Shown piece after piece: positions 1 through 11,530 of a stretch of DNA of 64,000 bases. A program made the position numbers and the translations under genes. The notes under the pieces were generated by a model. It made no database searches, had not been told where the DNA came from, and worked only from the letters and a program-made list of their open reading frames with translations. This DNA is from Dermacentor variabilis. Taxonomy: Eukaryota > Arthropoda > Arachnida > Ixodida > Ixodidae. Position 1 is the stretch's first letter. Each line of letters opens with the position of its first letter. The stretch is taken from the NCBI RefSeq assembly GCF_050947875.1, contig NC_134573.1:63341815-63405814 (forward strand), given 5' to 3'.

Positions 1-2820
1 TCGGTCTAACCATACGTAATCAGTCGGCACGTGTCATCTCGATTGGGGTGTTTTCGCGGTTCTCGTGACGTCGCGTAACAGGCAGGAGAATGGGAGGTAC
101 CCGAAAAAAAGCTTGGCCAGTCGCGGAGGGCTGATTCCATAAATGTAACAAAAACAGTTTCGCATAGCTTTACGTTATAGCGCCCCAGCTTTCGTTTAAT
201 CGCTTCATTAGAGCGTCCCTTCAGATCGACTCGAACATAATCATTGGATGTGCGCAATTCATGCTTTACCATTCTCGGCCATTCTGCAGTTAACTTCAAA
301 ATTCAATTGTAATGCGCTACTGGTTTGGACACACCGTTCATTTTGGCTTAAAGTGCCACTCCGGCAATTTTTAGACCATGTCAAGGTGATGGAACGTTTA
401 GGTTCCCGAGGTTCCCCTATCACGCGTCCCATAGTAGAATTGTTCGGCAAATTCGAAAATAACTTTAAATAAGCAAAAGAGCGCAAAAACAAAGCCGAAA
501 CCTGACCAAGCAGCCTAGCGAACCGCTTCGTGTGACGTCACGAGTGTCCCCACCGGGGAAGGCGCGCAAGGCATGCCGGTCTCGCCCGCTGGCAGCGAAG
601 AGCAAACGCTCGGGTGAATCGTGACGGCGCCGTACGTTCGGCTGACAATGTCAGCTGCACCAGCTCTTCAGGTCTGTCAAATATTGACGACTATGATTCT
701 GACGAATTCAATAGCCACGTATCGCTGTTCGCGTTCGACCCGCCACCACGAGAGCCAGCGCTTATGCGCTACGTATCGCGCACCAACATGAATACCAAGG
801 TAGCTCAAACCACTCATTTTATACGTTCCGAGTGCTAGTTTAGATGTTTTACCCCTTCTCGGGGAAGCGCTTCGCATGTTTACTGTAAAATGTGGAGCAC
901 GACTTTCCACATGTGCGTGCCGCAAGAACGCCGCTGACCGTCCAAAGCACCGAACGGGGCATTGGACGGTCAGCGACCACTCGCTGATGTTTACATCGGC
1001 AGGCACAGCGACCACTCGTCGTTCGCTTGAGATATAATGCTTGCCTGTCATTGGTGACATTAATTACTGCCAGAATATATCAAAACAGGCAGATTTGGTG
1101 CACGTAAGCACCGTTGCATTACTCTGAATCGCGCCGACATGAGCGACCAAACAGCTTCGAAAACAGCGAACGGGAGACCGTACGGGAGCGTTGTTATGCT
1201 GCCAACTTATCATTCTTCGTATTCTCTTTGTAAACGCAATATGTTCCATGAGCTGGACACAGATAAGGACTTTGCAGGTATGATCGTTCATGAATGCGTA
1301 GTTTTCTTGCGGAAACGCCGTTGGGAGTGTCGACACCGTTTACAGCTGAACGAGGCGGTTAATGTTTACGCGGCCATATCGAAGGGCCCTACGCTTGCTG
1401 CCCATTTGGGATACGAGGCAGGTAGTCCACCTCGAACGCTAATTAGAGTCTGCATGAGAACACGCAAAAATGCACCCTTGTTCGCAGGGGCATTTAATTT
1501 AGGGAAGTGCTGCTGAGGCCGGCGGGCTGCTTTCCGTCGAATAGCGCAACGTGCCGATGTCGATACTGCTCCGTGTCGTCGTTTCTTGCTTTTTGTGTGT
1601 GCACTGAACGAAATGAGGAATCGTTTATTTCAGGTCAGCATAGTCAAAACTAAACTACAGAAGGAGTCTTCATTCTGATGGCTTAATTACCTCAGCTGAA
1701 CCCAATCGGCATCGGTTCAAACTGTGTATGCGGAAGGCGAGGGCTTCAGTTCGCACAACCAACAACGCAACACTACCTGCATGCATGCCATTTTTGCCCG
1801 TCTACACCGAACGCAACTTCTCGCGGTAGCAACTTATCACGCCGTGCACTAGCTCACAATCGTCGACTGCTCGACGCTCTCGTCACAGTCGTTTGCACGA
1901 TCCCACCATGCTCTGCATGGAACACTCCTGACGTCACACACAATATAGCCTGTAACTGAGGAGGAGGCAAGATAGGGTGATATACACAATTAATTAAATG
2001 CATTTGTAAAAAAATATATGCAACTCTCAAACCTGCTTTTCTGAAGACATGACGAAAATGTTGAGAGGAACGGCATCGCAAAATCACTGGAGTTGCCCTT
2101 TAACGCTAATTGCGGCGAACGAGCGGCACCCCTACAAAGAAAACGTGGCCTCTGCAAGTACTAACATTTGAAAGAACGATCACTGTCTTCCTAAGCGTTG
2201 TTTACACTGCACATGTGATACCAAGTTGTTCATAGCATACCTGCAACTACACAATCCTGCAGAGCACACTTTTGTTTTTCTTGTAACCTACAATTGGGGC
2301 ACCACGATGAGCGCACAATTTTGCACCTAGGTAATCCCTGTTTATTTGGCAGCACTTGCCAGCGCCGCCACCACTAAATATCACTGACCTCGTACTAAGC
2401 TCTTCAATTTTTCTGGTAGGCATTGAAGACATTACGTATTGTTCAGCTAAAAGGAGAAGGCATTGTCACTAATACAAGCGACTGGTGTTGCTGAGGTGTC
2501 CAAATATGAGGTGCAATAACGTAAAGCTATTCCAATTTTGCAATCGGCCCTCCGCGAGTGGTCAAAAACTTTTCTGAACCGCCCCAACCGTGATAGCTCC
2601 CAATCTGATTTTACATGTACACACCGATCATGCGTGATGCGGCCGAACACAAGAAAAATAATTATTTCTCATGGGAAGCTTTTTCGCAATTAACCCTCTG
2701 CTATTCGTCAAGAGGTTCCACGCTGCACCCACTTAACCTGTCTGTCCTTCGACGTCACAGAACCGCGGAAACTCATTGCGTCAAAGTGATATGTACGTAT
2801 GTAGTTTCATTAATTCTAAG
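1..2820. other. Unassigned region, no supported gene
   Basis: Open frames here are at most about 125 codons, lie on both strands, overlap each other and show no family motif I recognise. The frame at 614-838 (+) has an acidic stretch (DDYDSDEF) but no diagnosable domain. The frame at 1139-1516 (+) has no recognised domain either. The only structure I can support is the short hairpin at 933-974. The region may hold old non-coding repeats that I cannot name. Confidence 0.5.
933..974. repeat. Perfect 13-bp inverted repeat (hairpin)
   Basis: The arms GCTGACCGTCCAA (933-945) and TTGGACGGTCAGC (962-974) are exact reverse complements around a 16-base loop. A direct repeat CAGCGACCACTCG follows at 971-983 and again near 1008-1020. 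It may be the centre of an old foldback element; nothing else supports a function. Confidence 0.6.
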
Positions 2821-4265
2821 ATGTTAAAGAACACCATCGCTGCCTCAAGCAAGATCTTATGCCATATTTTTCAACAATCCCTAGCATCTGGAAAGTTACC
2901 CACCGATTGGCTAATAGGAAAAATAATACCAGTTCACAAATCTGGAGATGTTCATACACCTGACAACTATCGGCCCATATCTTTAACCTGCACATGTTGC
3001 AAAATGCTCGAGCACATAATCACTTCCCACGTGTACCGCCACCTAGAAGCTCACAATTTCTTTTTTTCTAATCAGCATGGTTTTAGGAAGGGATTTTCTT
3101 GTGACACGCAATTGTTCGAACTAACGACTGACTTGCACTTTAACATGGACTGCAACCTTCAAACTGACTGTATCTTTCTTGACTTTTCTAAAGCTTTTGA
3201 CCGAATGCCCCCCATTGTCGCCTAATTTCTAAATTATCTGCCCTACGACTTGACTCTTTAACATTATCCTGGATTCGTAATTTTCTTTCTTTTCGAGAAC
3301 AGTTTACTGTTGTTAACAATTTCTCTTCCCAGCCTTCTTCTGTTAGCTCTGGTGTGCCACAAGACAGCGTCCTCGGCCCCTTACTCTTCTTAATCTACAT
3401 TAACGACTTACCCACCACCCAGATTACTTCCTGCATGCGCCTTTTTGCCGATGACTGCATAATCTACCGTCCTATTCACACGACTGACGATCACTTGAAA
3501 CTTCAAGCAGATCTTAACCTTATCGCTAACTGGTGTAACAAATGGCTCATGACACTAAACTTTACAAAGTGCGAGGTGATGGGCTTTAGCCGAAAATGTG
3601 TAAATTCTAAATATTCATATCATCTTAATAACACTATGCTTTCCCACACTTCATCATATAAGCACCTTGGTGTTGTTCTTACAGAGAATCTTTCATGGGC
3701 CCCACACATCACTTCTACATGCGCCAAAGCATCACGTTCTCTTGGCTATCTACGACGCAATTTGCGAAATGCCCTACCAAACATCCGAAAACTCGCTTTC
3801 CAAACATTCATTTCGCCACAGTTAGAATTCGCCTCCCCAATTTGGTCCCCTCATCAAAATTACCTAATAAATATGACGGAAATTATGCAAAACAGAGCAG
3901 CCCGGTTCATATCCCGTAACTACAGTAAAAACTCGAGCATTACACAAATTAAACTAGACCTACTGTTGCCGCCATTAGATATCCGCCGCAACATCGCTCT
4001 TCTGTGCCTATTCCACAAATATATTTACACTAATAAACGAACCCGGTTGCAACTAGAAATACCCCACTCTTTTTCACGCAGATTACATAATCAGTTCAGT
4101 TTCATGCGCATATATGGTAAAACAAATGCATTTAATTCAACGGCACTACCACGTGCCATCCGTCTCTGGAATGACCTCCCTGATAACATAGCCTCCATAT
4201 CTAATCCCGACACGTTCGGCTCTCAGTTACTCATGCTTTTCCCATTTAATACCGTTCACGAGTGA
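2821..4265 (+). pseudogene. LINE ORF2 reverse transcriptase, one frameshift
   Basis: Reverse transcriptase of a non-LTR element, which would copy its own RNA at a nicked chromosomal site. Visible motifs in order: NYRPISL near the start of the fingers, QHGFRKG, the motif A region DFSKAFD, then GVPQ.SVLGPLLF, the catalytic FADD box (motif C, F-A-D-D-C) and the thumb with KCEVMGFS. The frame runs from about 2821 to 3213, breaks at a run of six C at 3208-3213 (two too many, or one too few, for the conserved reading), and is then open to the stop at 4263-4265. No other stop interrupts it. The endonuclease part is missing through 5' truncation. The downstream frame is long and well kept, so decay is recent. 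The product cannot be functional as it stands. Confidence 0.85.
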
Positions 4266-4545
4266 CCAATCTAGTGTATGTTATCGTGCATTTTTGCCAT
4301 GTTGTATATCATTTTCATAAACGCTATTCCTTTGCTCTGTTAACAGTAACAAGTGTTCGTGTGCCTTCAGATATTGCTTTGTATTCCTAGTGCCTTCAAT
4401 ATTGTGTAACACGGTAATCTTTTTATAGCACTGTTCCTGTTGGAAATTTGTACTTTTTATACCTTTTACTGTTTAATATGCCCCCCTTACTTTATGCCCT
4501 GCCATAGGGCCTGTAAGGTTCTTTTGAATAAATAAATAAAGATGC
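2821..4545 (+). mobile_element. 5'-truncated Jockey/CR1-like LINE
   Basis: Non-LTR retrotransposon keeping the 3' two thirds of ORF2, a 3' UTR and an A-rich tail made of AATA repeats (about 4529-4545). The sequence enters the reverse transcriptase directly at about 2821, so the endonuclease and ORF1 are absent, as expected of 5' truncation during target-primed reverse transcription. Clade assignment (Jockey/CR1-like) rests on the RT motifs and on the C-terminal region rich in leucine and arginine after the thumb; no RNase H domain is seen. Only one clear frameshift is present, so the copy looks fairly young beside its neighbours. Confidence 0.85.
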
Positions 4546-5186
4546 AAAAATGTGCCCAACAAAAGTGGATTTCTTTTATCTGAATAGCCGGAGACTGCCC
4601 CGCTCCGAAACTAACAGAAGGCTGCCGCCGATCGCTCAGGCACTGCCCACTTGCATCTGAAGGAGAGTGCGGGTTTATTTGCGTGTAACAAAATTTTTGC
4701 GTGGCCGTATAACGTTATCGAGCCCTTTGTTCATGTATCAGATATCGCTCTGCAAACTCCTCTATGCTGAGGACTCGTTACAGCGGCATTCCTAACCTTC
4801 CGTTGCACGCTGCCGCAATTTTAGAGAAGCCACGGCAAACTAACTAAGAGAATGGGGACCAATCGCAGACGGCGGCGCCTTCCTTTTCATCAGGTTGTCT
4901 ATTTTCAGTGTGCCGGCTCGGCCCCATCAAAACCCTCTCCATTTGAGCGTGCTCCTTGCCTCTTGTGAGCCAGTTCGATAACAAAACCGCTCAATTTAGG
5001 CAATGTTATTCGTTTTTAAAGCAAACAAAAGTAACGTCCTATAAACAAAGAGAGCGCTTTATTGGGCTAAACTGCTTAGGAAGTTGGCGCTGCTTTAAGC
5101 TTAGGGTAATAGCCTCGTGAAAACCCAGTGCCGTGCCTTGTTATTCGCACTGCATGGAAATTACCGTCGTATATTTTTGCTCACTA

Positions 5187-5188
<2 letters not shown>
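4546..5188. other. Unassigned intergenic sequence
   Basis: No coding frame of note, no repeat arms and no RNA gene seen between the LINE tail and the following (TA)n tract. Confidence 0.5.

Positions 5189-5259
<71 letters not shown>
5189..5259. repeat. (TA)n microsatellite
   Basis: Uninterrupted TA dinucleotide tract of about 71 bases. The Tyr-Ile-rich reading frames across it are artefacts of the repeat. Confidence 0.95.
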
Positions 5260-5260
<1 letters not shown>

Positions 5261-6121
5261 TCCATATTTGTATTGCTAGTAATGTATTTGCTGCACGTAA
5301 GTGTGCACAAGTAAACAGAGCGTGCACTGTCAGCTATTCAGTATAAAAGTTTCTTTCAAATGTCATTAAGAGCTAGAAGTCTTTCTTTTTTTACGGGAAA
5401 TACATTCACCCGTGAGACAATCATATACAAAGACACAGATCTTTTTTCACAATATAGAAACGACCAGACTCAGTCCTTTATTATTATTCACATTCCACTG
5501 TCCGTCAAACGATGCGTAATTATTACGACATTATTTTTCATGAGCAACCTTGACGGTTGGCCATAGCACTGACGGTGTGGGCGTTAGCTAAAACTGAACT
5601 CATGGCTGAATCACTTTCGACATTTACGTCGATGCATTCTCTACGCCTAATAAAGTGTCGTTATTATTACGTGAGATAGCCTAAACAAAATAATTTGCTT
5701 AATTTGCATTAAAATTGCATTGCAGCACAGAGTAACGCTTATTCATTAAAACGGAAAACAAAATGTTGCCAATGTTCTTCCTCAATTTTTTTCTAAGCAC
5801 CCGATTTTTTTATGAGAGTATGAAGCTTAGAACAAATTTCGTATGCTGTGGATGCACTCAAAGTGTAGACAACATACGTTGCCATTCCTAAGCATAGGCT
5901 AAAAAACTTGGCTGTATTTATTTCCAGCGATAATGAAACGAAATTGGCACGCGCGACTTGTCTGCAAATCATTGAGATTGCAACATCAACACAAAAAATC
6001 ACTAGTTCAACATTACCTTGCACTACTTCAATGAAGGATTCCCCATTCACTTTATTTTCTCTTACTGCCATGGCAATAACACTGAAAAAAAAATGTGGAA
6101 AATAATGAAATCTTCTGTTAA
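5260..6121. other. Unassigned AT-rich sequence
   Basis: AT-rich stretch with short overlapping frames on both strands. No motif, repeat arm or RNA gene recognised. Confidence 0.5.
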
Positions 6122-6467
6122 ACCAGACTCATGCACGCCATGTATCCAAACATGTACACTACAAACAGATGCACATCGTGTGGCGAGGTTGCCACACTAA
6201 ATCATATGTTATGGGAGTGTCGGGTCCTAACAAACATGTCGGTCAGTGCCGACCCCTCCGTCTCTTCCACCGCCAGCCTCCAGTCACGCTGGATGACCGC
6301 ACTGCTCAGCTCTAACCTGACAGCACAACTCTGGGCCGTCCAGCGAGCCGAGGAAGCCGCTTCGAGACAAGGACTCGGAACCGCGTCCGCGGCGGGTGCC
6401 CAGACCCACTAAAAAGACGCCGGACTCAAATCTTGTTGATTTGAAATAAAAGTTTACGCTCTCTCTG
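6122..6467 (+). mobile_element. R1-like LINE fragment, ORF2 C-terminus and 3' UTR
   Basis: The frame from 6122 to the stop near 6412 encodes the extreme C-terminus of a LINE ORF2. It has a zinc-binding C-x2-C pattern (RCTSCGE), then H-x4-C (HMLWEC), and ends with the LWAVQRAEEAA segment. The same ending appears in the fragments at 27.5 kb (FWAVRQAEDAA) and 49.0 kb (WAVQTANDA), which identifies a shared family. AATAAA lies at 6445-6450 and a short CT run ends the element near 6467. RT and RNase H parts are absent, so this is a strongly 5'-truncated copy. R1-like is an inference from the RNase H plus CCHC architecture of fuller copies in this window. Confidence 0.75.
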
Positions 6468-6514
6468 TTACGGCGCATAACTGGAGCCAAAGCCAATATT
6501 CGTGCTCCTTCGCC

Positions 6515-7560
6515 AACCAGTGAGTGAATGAGTGAGTGAAGAAACTTTGTTGTGAACGCCTGCAGAACGGTTAGCCTTCCCCTGTTAGGGAGGCGTTACC
6601 ATGGCGCGGCCATGACGTCTTCGCGGCGTGTGGCGCCTCTACTTCGGCCGCGGCCGCACTAATCCCTTTGGTCGACCGCGTCTGCCCCTCTTTTGGGGTG
6701 GCAGCCTCCCTCCGGTTTCGCTCGGTCGTTGCCTTTCGAGGGCCGCCGAGATCTGCTGGATGGCCTGGGTTTGGACATCTTGGTCATAGCATCTCGTTGT
6801 GGCCTCGAGCCGCGGCGGGATCGTTGTTATTGTTGCAGCTTCATGCGGATTCTTAGCACAGTCCCAAAGGATGTGAGCTGCAGTGGCTCTTTCCTTTCGG
6901 CACACACAACACACATCACTTTCATAAACACTTGGACACACGTGCCTCATCAGCACCGGGGTGAATAACGACACCGTTTGAAGTTGTCGATATAAAACCA
7001 CCTCCTTACGGGTCAAGCCCGGATGAGGTGGCGGCATAGCCCTTAGCTCTAGTCGGTACCATTTCACAATTTCGTTGTAGGAAGTCATTTTGTCCTTGGT
7101 TTCCCACCACCACGACGGGTCGGCTGTAGTAGCAGCGGCACAGTTGGTTAGTCCTCGCGCCGCCGCGTTCGCCGTCTCGTTGTGGTTAGCGTTGCCGCGA
7201 TCCGACACATCACTGCCCATGTGGGCCGGAAACCACTTTATAACCACACACCGACTTTCACTCGCGAGATCGACCACACACACGCGCGGCTTCACCACAC
7301 ACCCTTGCTCTGGCGTAATTTTTCCCTGCCGTCCTAGAATCACAGAGCACAGTCGTGCACTCGGGGTCGGCGATGGCCAAAGCAATGGCCACCTCCTCGG
7401 CTTGATGCGCCCCTCGAGTCCGCACATTCGCCGCTGTTCTCGTTGCACCGGTCGATGCCCCGACGACTGCAGCGGCGAATGCCTTTCTGTCATGTGGATA
7501 CTCTGCCGCGTCCACAAACACGGCACCCCTGTCTTTGGCATGGAGATCCAGTAAAATATC
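6515..7560 (-). mobile_element. R1-like LINE fragment with RNase H domain, 3' end
   Basis: Minus-strand ORF2 3' part. Reading from 7560 downward, the RNase H domain starts with FVDAAEY (first catalytic Asp), then HQAEEVAIALA (Glu) and LCDSRTA (Asp), in the frame covering 7258-7521. The reading then passes into another frame near 7262, carrying WFPAHMGSD and later a zinc pattern CCVCRKE..AAHILWDC, down to a stop at 6639. One frameshift therefore splits the domain. The 3' UTR follows to about 6540 and ends in a tail of CACT/CATT-type repeats (6517-6540). RNase H would remove template RNA during element replication. The copy is 5'-truncated just upstream of RNase H. Its 3' end faces that of the fragment at 6122-6467. 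Confidence 0.8.
6639..7560 (-). pseudogene. LINE RNase H and C-terminal zinc region, frameshifted
   Basis: Coding part of the element above. The catalytic residues D..E..D of RNase H lie in the first frame and the substrate-proximal His segment (PAHMG) in the second. The closing stretch IQQISAALERQRPSET is nearly repeated in the inverted LINE piece at 22.0 kb, tying the two insertions to one family. About 300 codons are open in the second frame, which also covers the region upstream of the break, but there it is only a shadow of the true frame. Not functional because of truncation and frameshift. Confidence 0.75.
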
Positions 7561-8879
7561 TTCTAATGGAGCGGGCAGTGGTTAGCAACGTAAAGTTTTT
7601 TTCGATATGACGACGCATATTCTAGCATTTTTTTATGCGAAAGCGTCATATGGCGCATTCAGCGTAAAACCAGGCGGGGTTTGCCGCAGCAAACCGGCAC
7701 CTAACTTCCTCATTAGCTACGCTATCACGTCATGACCGCGCCTCGCACGCTCGTGACCTTGGTTCGCACTTGCTGACTCAGAGCTCCGACGTCACCCTCG
7801 CTCTCGGAATGCCTGTGTTATCCACGCGTTCCTTGTCTGCGCAATCTCTCGTCTGCGTTCCAACTGCGCCTCGGTAAACGCCCAACCACTGACACGCGTC
7901 GGCAGGCGCCAATGCGTCAAAAGCGTTCGTCGCGAACAGGGTGATGCTTGGTGACGCGCAGAGATTTTGTCCACTCCCGATGCTAGAAGATCGACAACGT
8001 GTGGCGACCCGTCACCAGTACGCAACAATCAGATGCTGTGACGTGTCGCCGGCGTCCGCCAATCACCGGCTGCGAGGCCTTCGGCTGCTATGCCTATGGT
8101 GGCCGTGGATGCGAAGACTCCGACACCAACGGTCGTCCGAGTACTTTGGACGCACGATGGGCGCGACAGTGTTCCTGAAAACAGTGTTGTTATATCAGGC
8201 CGACACGACCGACGACCGTGGGTTGTGGCAGTGCAACGTGGATCCGAGCCGAGCTCGAACGACGCCGACAAATCCAACCTGCCCACTGGGTTCCGCCGGT
8301 CTCAATGCAGACGTCTGTTAAAACATTCAACCTAATCACGATTGCCGCAACATCTGCGTTTGGTGTATGCCTATTTTGTCATGCTCGATACGAAAGGAAA
8401 AATGCTTCCGACTTCCGAAGTCTGGATAATCTGCACTCGCCTGCCGCCGATGTTGTTTACATTACGCGTAGGCCTAACGCGTCTATCGAGTTCGCAATTG
8501 GCGAGTGAAAGAGCCCAGCTGACAAATTCTGTCGAAGGAAAAGAATTTTCAGCCCCGTTTCGCGCTGTAGCGACTTCAGAAATGACGCACCTGACTTCGT
8601 GTGGTGCGTGATGTGGCAAATGAACCGCGTGTAACTTGCGGGGGCGAACCGTGGCCTCTTTGAGGACCAGCATCATGCAATATCTATGCATGCAGCCGCG
8701 TATACCACGATTGCTTCGATACCTGCTTGAGAAGCAGCACGTACTGAATCAATGAAACTGTAATTACCTTCAGGTATTTTTTTGCTTATGGAAAGAGCAG
8801 ATGGTGTCAGTGCATTTTGGGGAAGGCAAAAACGTGTCCTGAGTGCCTTGTGCAGTCGGTAGGCTTAACTGACAACGGC
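7561..8879. other. Unassigned region containing one copy of a dispersed repeat
   Basis: No gene supported. Minus-strand bases about 7795-7885 encode FTEAQLERRREIAQTRN, a segment also present on the plus strand near 19.63-19.72 kb (described there). The rest shows overlapping short frames on both strands with no motif. Confidence 0.5.
7795..7900 (-). repeat. Dispersed repeat, copy 1 (FTEAQLERRRE segment)
   Basis: The minus strand encodes FTEAQLERRREIAQTRN, and the plus strand at about 19.63-19.72 kb encodes FTEAQLERRRELARTRN. The underlying DNA is similar too, so the two are copies of one repeat. I do not recognise the parent; a transposon-derived or gene-derived segment is possible. Confidence 0.55.
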
Positions 8880-11248
8880 GGCGGTCAGACCTGTGACGCA
8901 GCAGAGGGTGCTAAGAATTCCTGAGTCCGGACAGGCCGCCATTGAAATCTGAACCTGGCAACGTTTAACGCTGGAACGTTATCTAGTGAGGCGAGTCTAG
9001 CAGTGCTATTGGAGCAATTAGAGGGCAGTAAATGGTATATACGAGGGCTCGGTGAAGTTAGCAGGACAAAAATAGTATATACAGTGCTAAAAAGGGGGCA
9101 CGTCTTTTGCTACCGGGACTTAACTAGAAGTCAGATTCCTGATTAATAATGATATAGCTGGTAACATGCAGGAATTCTATAGCATTAACGAGAGGGAGGC
9201 AGGTCTTTTTGTGAAACTTAACAAGAGGTACACATGGAAGGTCGTACAGGTCTGCGCCCCTACATCCTGTCGTGATGACCAGGAAGTCGTAAGCTTCTAT
9301 GAAGACGTAGAATCGGCGATGGGTAAAGTCAAAACAAAATACACAATACCGATGGGCGATTTCAATGCCAAAGTAGGCAAGAAGCAGGCTGGAGACAAGT
9401 GAGTGGGGGAATATGGCATAGGCTTTAGGAATAGCAGGGCAGAGTTATTAGTAGAGTTTGCAGAACAGAATAATATGCGGATAATGAATACCTTCTTCCG
9501 CAAGCGCGATAGCCGAAAGTGGACGGGGAGGAGAGCGAATGACGGGACTAGAAATGAAATAGGCCTTAATCTCTGCGCTAACCCTGGCATCATACAATAT
9601 GTGGACGGGCTCGCAAAGTGCGCTGCAGTGACCATAGGATGGTAAGAACTCGAATTACCCTAGACTTGACGAGGGAACGGAAGAAACTGGTACATAAAAA
9701 GCCGACCAATGAGTTAGCGGTAAGAGGGAAAATAGAGGAATTACGGATCAAGCCACAGAACAGGTATTCGGCTTTAACTCAGGAAGAGGACCTTAGTGTT
9801 GAAGCAATGAATGACAATCTTGTGGGCATCATTAAGGAGTGTGCAATGGAAGTCGGTGGTATCTCCGTTAGGCAGGATACCAGTAAACTATCGCAGGAGA
9901 CGAAAGATCTGATCAAGAAACGCCAATGTTTGAAAGCCTCTAACCCTACAGCTAGAATAGAACTGGCAGAACTTTCGAAGTTAATCAACAAGCGTAAGAC
10001 AGCGGACATAAGGAAGTATAATATGGATAGAATTGAACATGCTCTCAGGAACGGAGGAAGCCTAAAAATAGTGAAGAAGAAACTAGGAATTGGCAAGAAC
10101 CAGATGTATGCGTTAAGAGACAAAACCGGCAATATCATTACTAATATGGATGAGATAGTTCAAGTGGCGGAGGAGTTCTATAGAGATTTATACAGTACCA
10201 GTGACACCCACGACGATAATGGAAGAGAAAATAGTCTAGAGGAACTCGAAATCCCACAGGTAACGCCGGAAGAAGTAAAGAAAGCCTTGGGAGATATGCA
10301 AAGGCGCAAGGCAGCAGGGGAGGATCAGGTAACAGCAGATTTGTTGAAGGATGGTGGGCAGATTGTTCTAGAGAAACTGGCCACCCTGTATACGCAATGC
10401 CTCATGACGTCGAGCGTACCGGAATCATGGAAAAACGCTAGCATAATCCTAATCCATAAGAAAGGGGATGCCAAAGACTTGAAAAATTATAGACCGATCA
10501 GCTTACTGTCCGTTGCCTACAAACTATTTACTAAGGTAATCGCAAATAGAATCAGGAACACCTTAGACTTCTGCCAAGCAAAGGACCAGGCAGGATTCCG
10601 TAAAGGCTACTCAACAATAGATCATATTCACACTATCAATCAGGTGACAGAGAAATGTGCGGAATATAGCCAACCCTTATATATAGCTTTCATTGATACG
10701 AGAAAGCGTTTGATTCAGTCGAAACCTCAGAAGTCATGGAGGCATTGCGGAATCAGGGTGTAGACGAGCCGTACCTAAAAATACTGAAAGCTTTCTATTG
10801 CGGCACCACAGCCGCTGTAGTCCTCCATAAAGAAAGCTGCAAAATCCCCATAAGAAAGGCGTCAGGCAGGGAGATACGATCTCTCCAACGGTATTCACAG
10901 CGTGTTTACAGGAGGTATTCAGAGACCTGGATTGGGAAGAATTGGGGATAAGAGTTAATGGAGAATACCTTACTAACTTGCGATTCGCTGATGATATTGC
11001 CTTGCTTAGTAACTCAGGGGACCAACTGCAATGCATGCTCACTGACCTGGAGAGGCAAAGCTGAAGGGTGGGTCTAAAAATTAATCTGCAGAAAACTAAA
11101 GTAATGTTTAACAGTCTGGGAATAGAACATCAGTTTACGATAGGTAGCTAGGCATCGGAAGTGGTAAGGGAATACATCTACTTAGGACAGCTAGTGACCG
11201 CGGATCCGGATCATGAGACGGAAATGATCAGAAGAATAAGAATGGGCT
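8880..11248 (+). mobile_element. RTE-like LINE, copy 1, 3' end lost
   Basis: Single-ORF non-LTR element with an apurinic-like endonuclease followed by reverse transcriptase. The 5' part is close to complete: coding similarity begins near 8955 at the first beta strand of the endonuclease. The element stops abruptly at 11248, inside the region after the RT thumb, where a degenerate CA-rich repeat begins. A second copy of the same family at 13026-14055 shows what the missing 3' part looks like. RTE-like is assigned from the endonuclease-RT layout and the style of the C-terminal region. Confidence 0.85.
8955..11248 (+). pseudogene. RTE-like ORF: endonuclease plus reverse transcriptase, several breaks
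   Basis: The endonuclease (about 8955-9650) shows MGDFNAKVG, the conserved D-x-N catalytic segment; its final His segment is shifted near 9630 (CSDHRMV). A stop at 9400-9402 breaks it. The RT part follows from 9618: NYRPISLLSV, QAGFRKGYST, then a one-base loss near 10696 inside the motif A region, a second loss near 10857 just before the RQGDT segment, FADDIALL (motif C) at about 10985, a TGA near 11062 and a TAG near 11150. The longest uninterrupted stretch is 9618-10763 (381 codons). The protein would nick target DNA and copy its RNA there. With these breaks it is inactive. Confidence 0.85.
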
Positions 11249-11530
11249 GGCGCACGCAAACACGCACACATTTGAGCACACGCGTCCATGCTGAAACACG
11301 AACGCACACGTTGGCGCACGTACACGTTCACATCCGTCCACGTGTGAACCGCCAGCGCGCACACACGTGCACTAACGCGCCCGTGCACGCAGGAATGCAC
11401 ACACGTCGCGAACGCTCACACACGCATACACGCACTTACGCGCAGGAAAACGCAAATACGGAGGCACTCGCAAAGATCGCACACGCCCATACAACTATAG
11501 GCATGCACGCTGAAGACGTGCACACGCATA
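11249..11530. repeat. Degenerate CACACGCA-rich low-complexity repeat
   Basis: A CA-rich tract with many CACACGC, ACGCAC and GCACAC variants replaces the 3' end of the RTE-like LINE. The His/Thr/Arg-rich frame at 11161-11553 is this repeat read in frame with the LINE end and is not a gene. Confidence 0.8.

Noticed and set aside
5117..5346. Open frames rich in Tyr-Ile over the (TA)n tract, also at 25.6, 32.1, 37.0 and 58.8 kb
   Set aside because: They are products of the TA repeat, present in several frames and on both strands.
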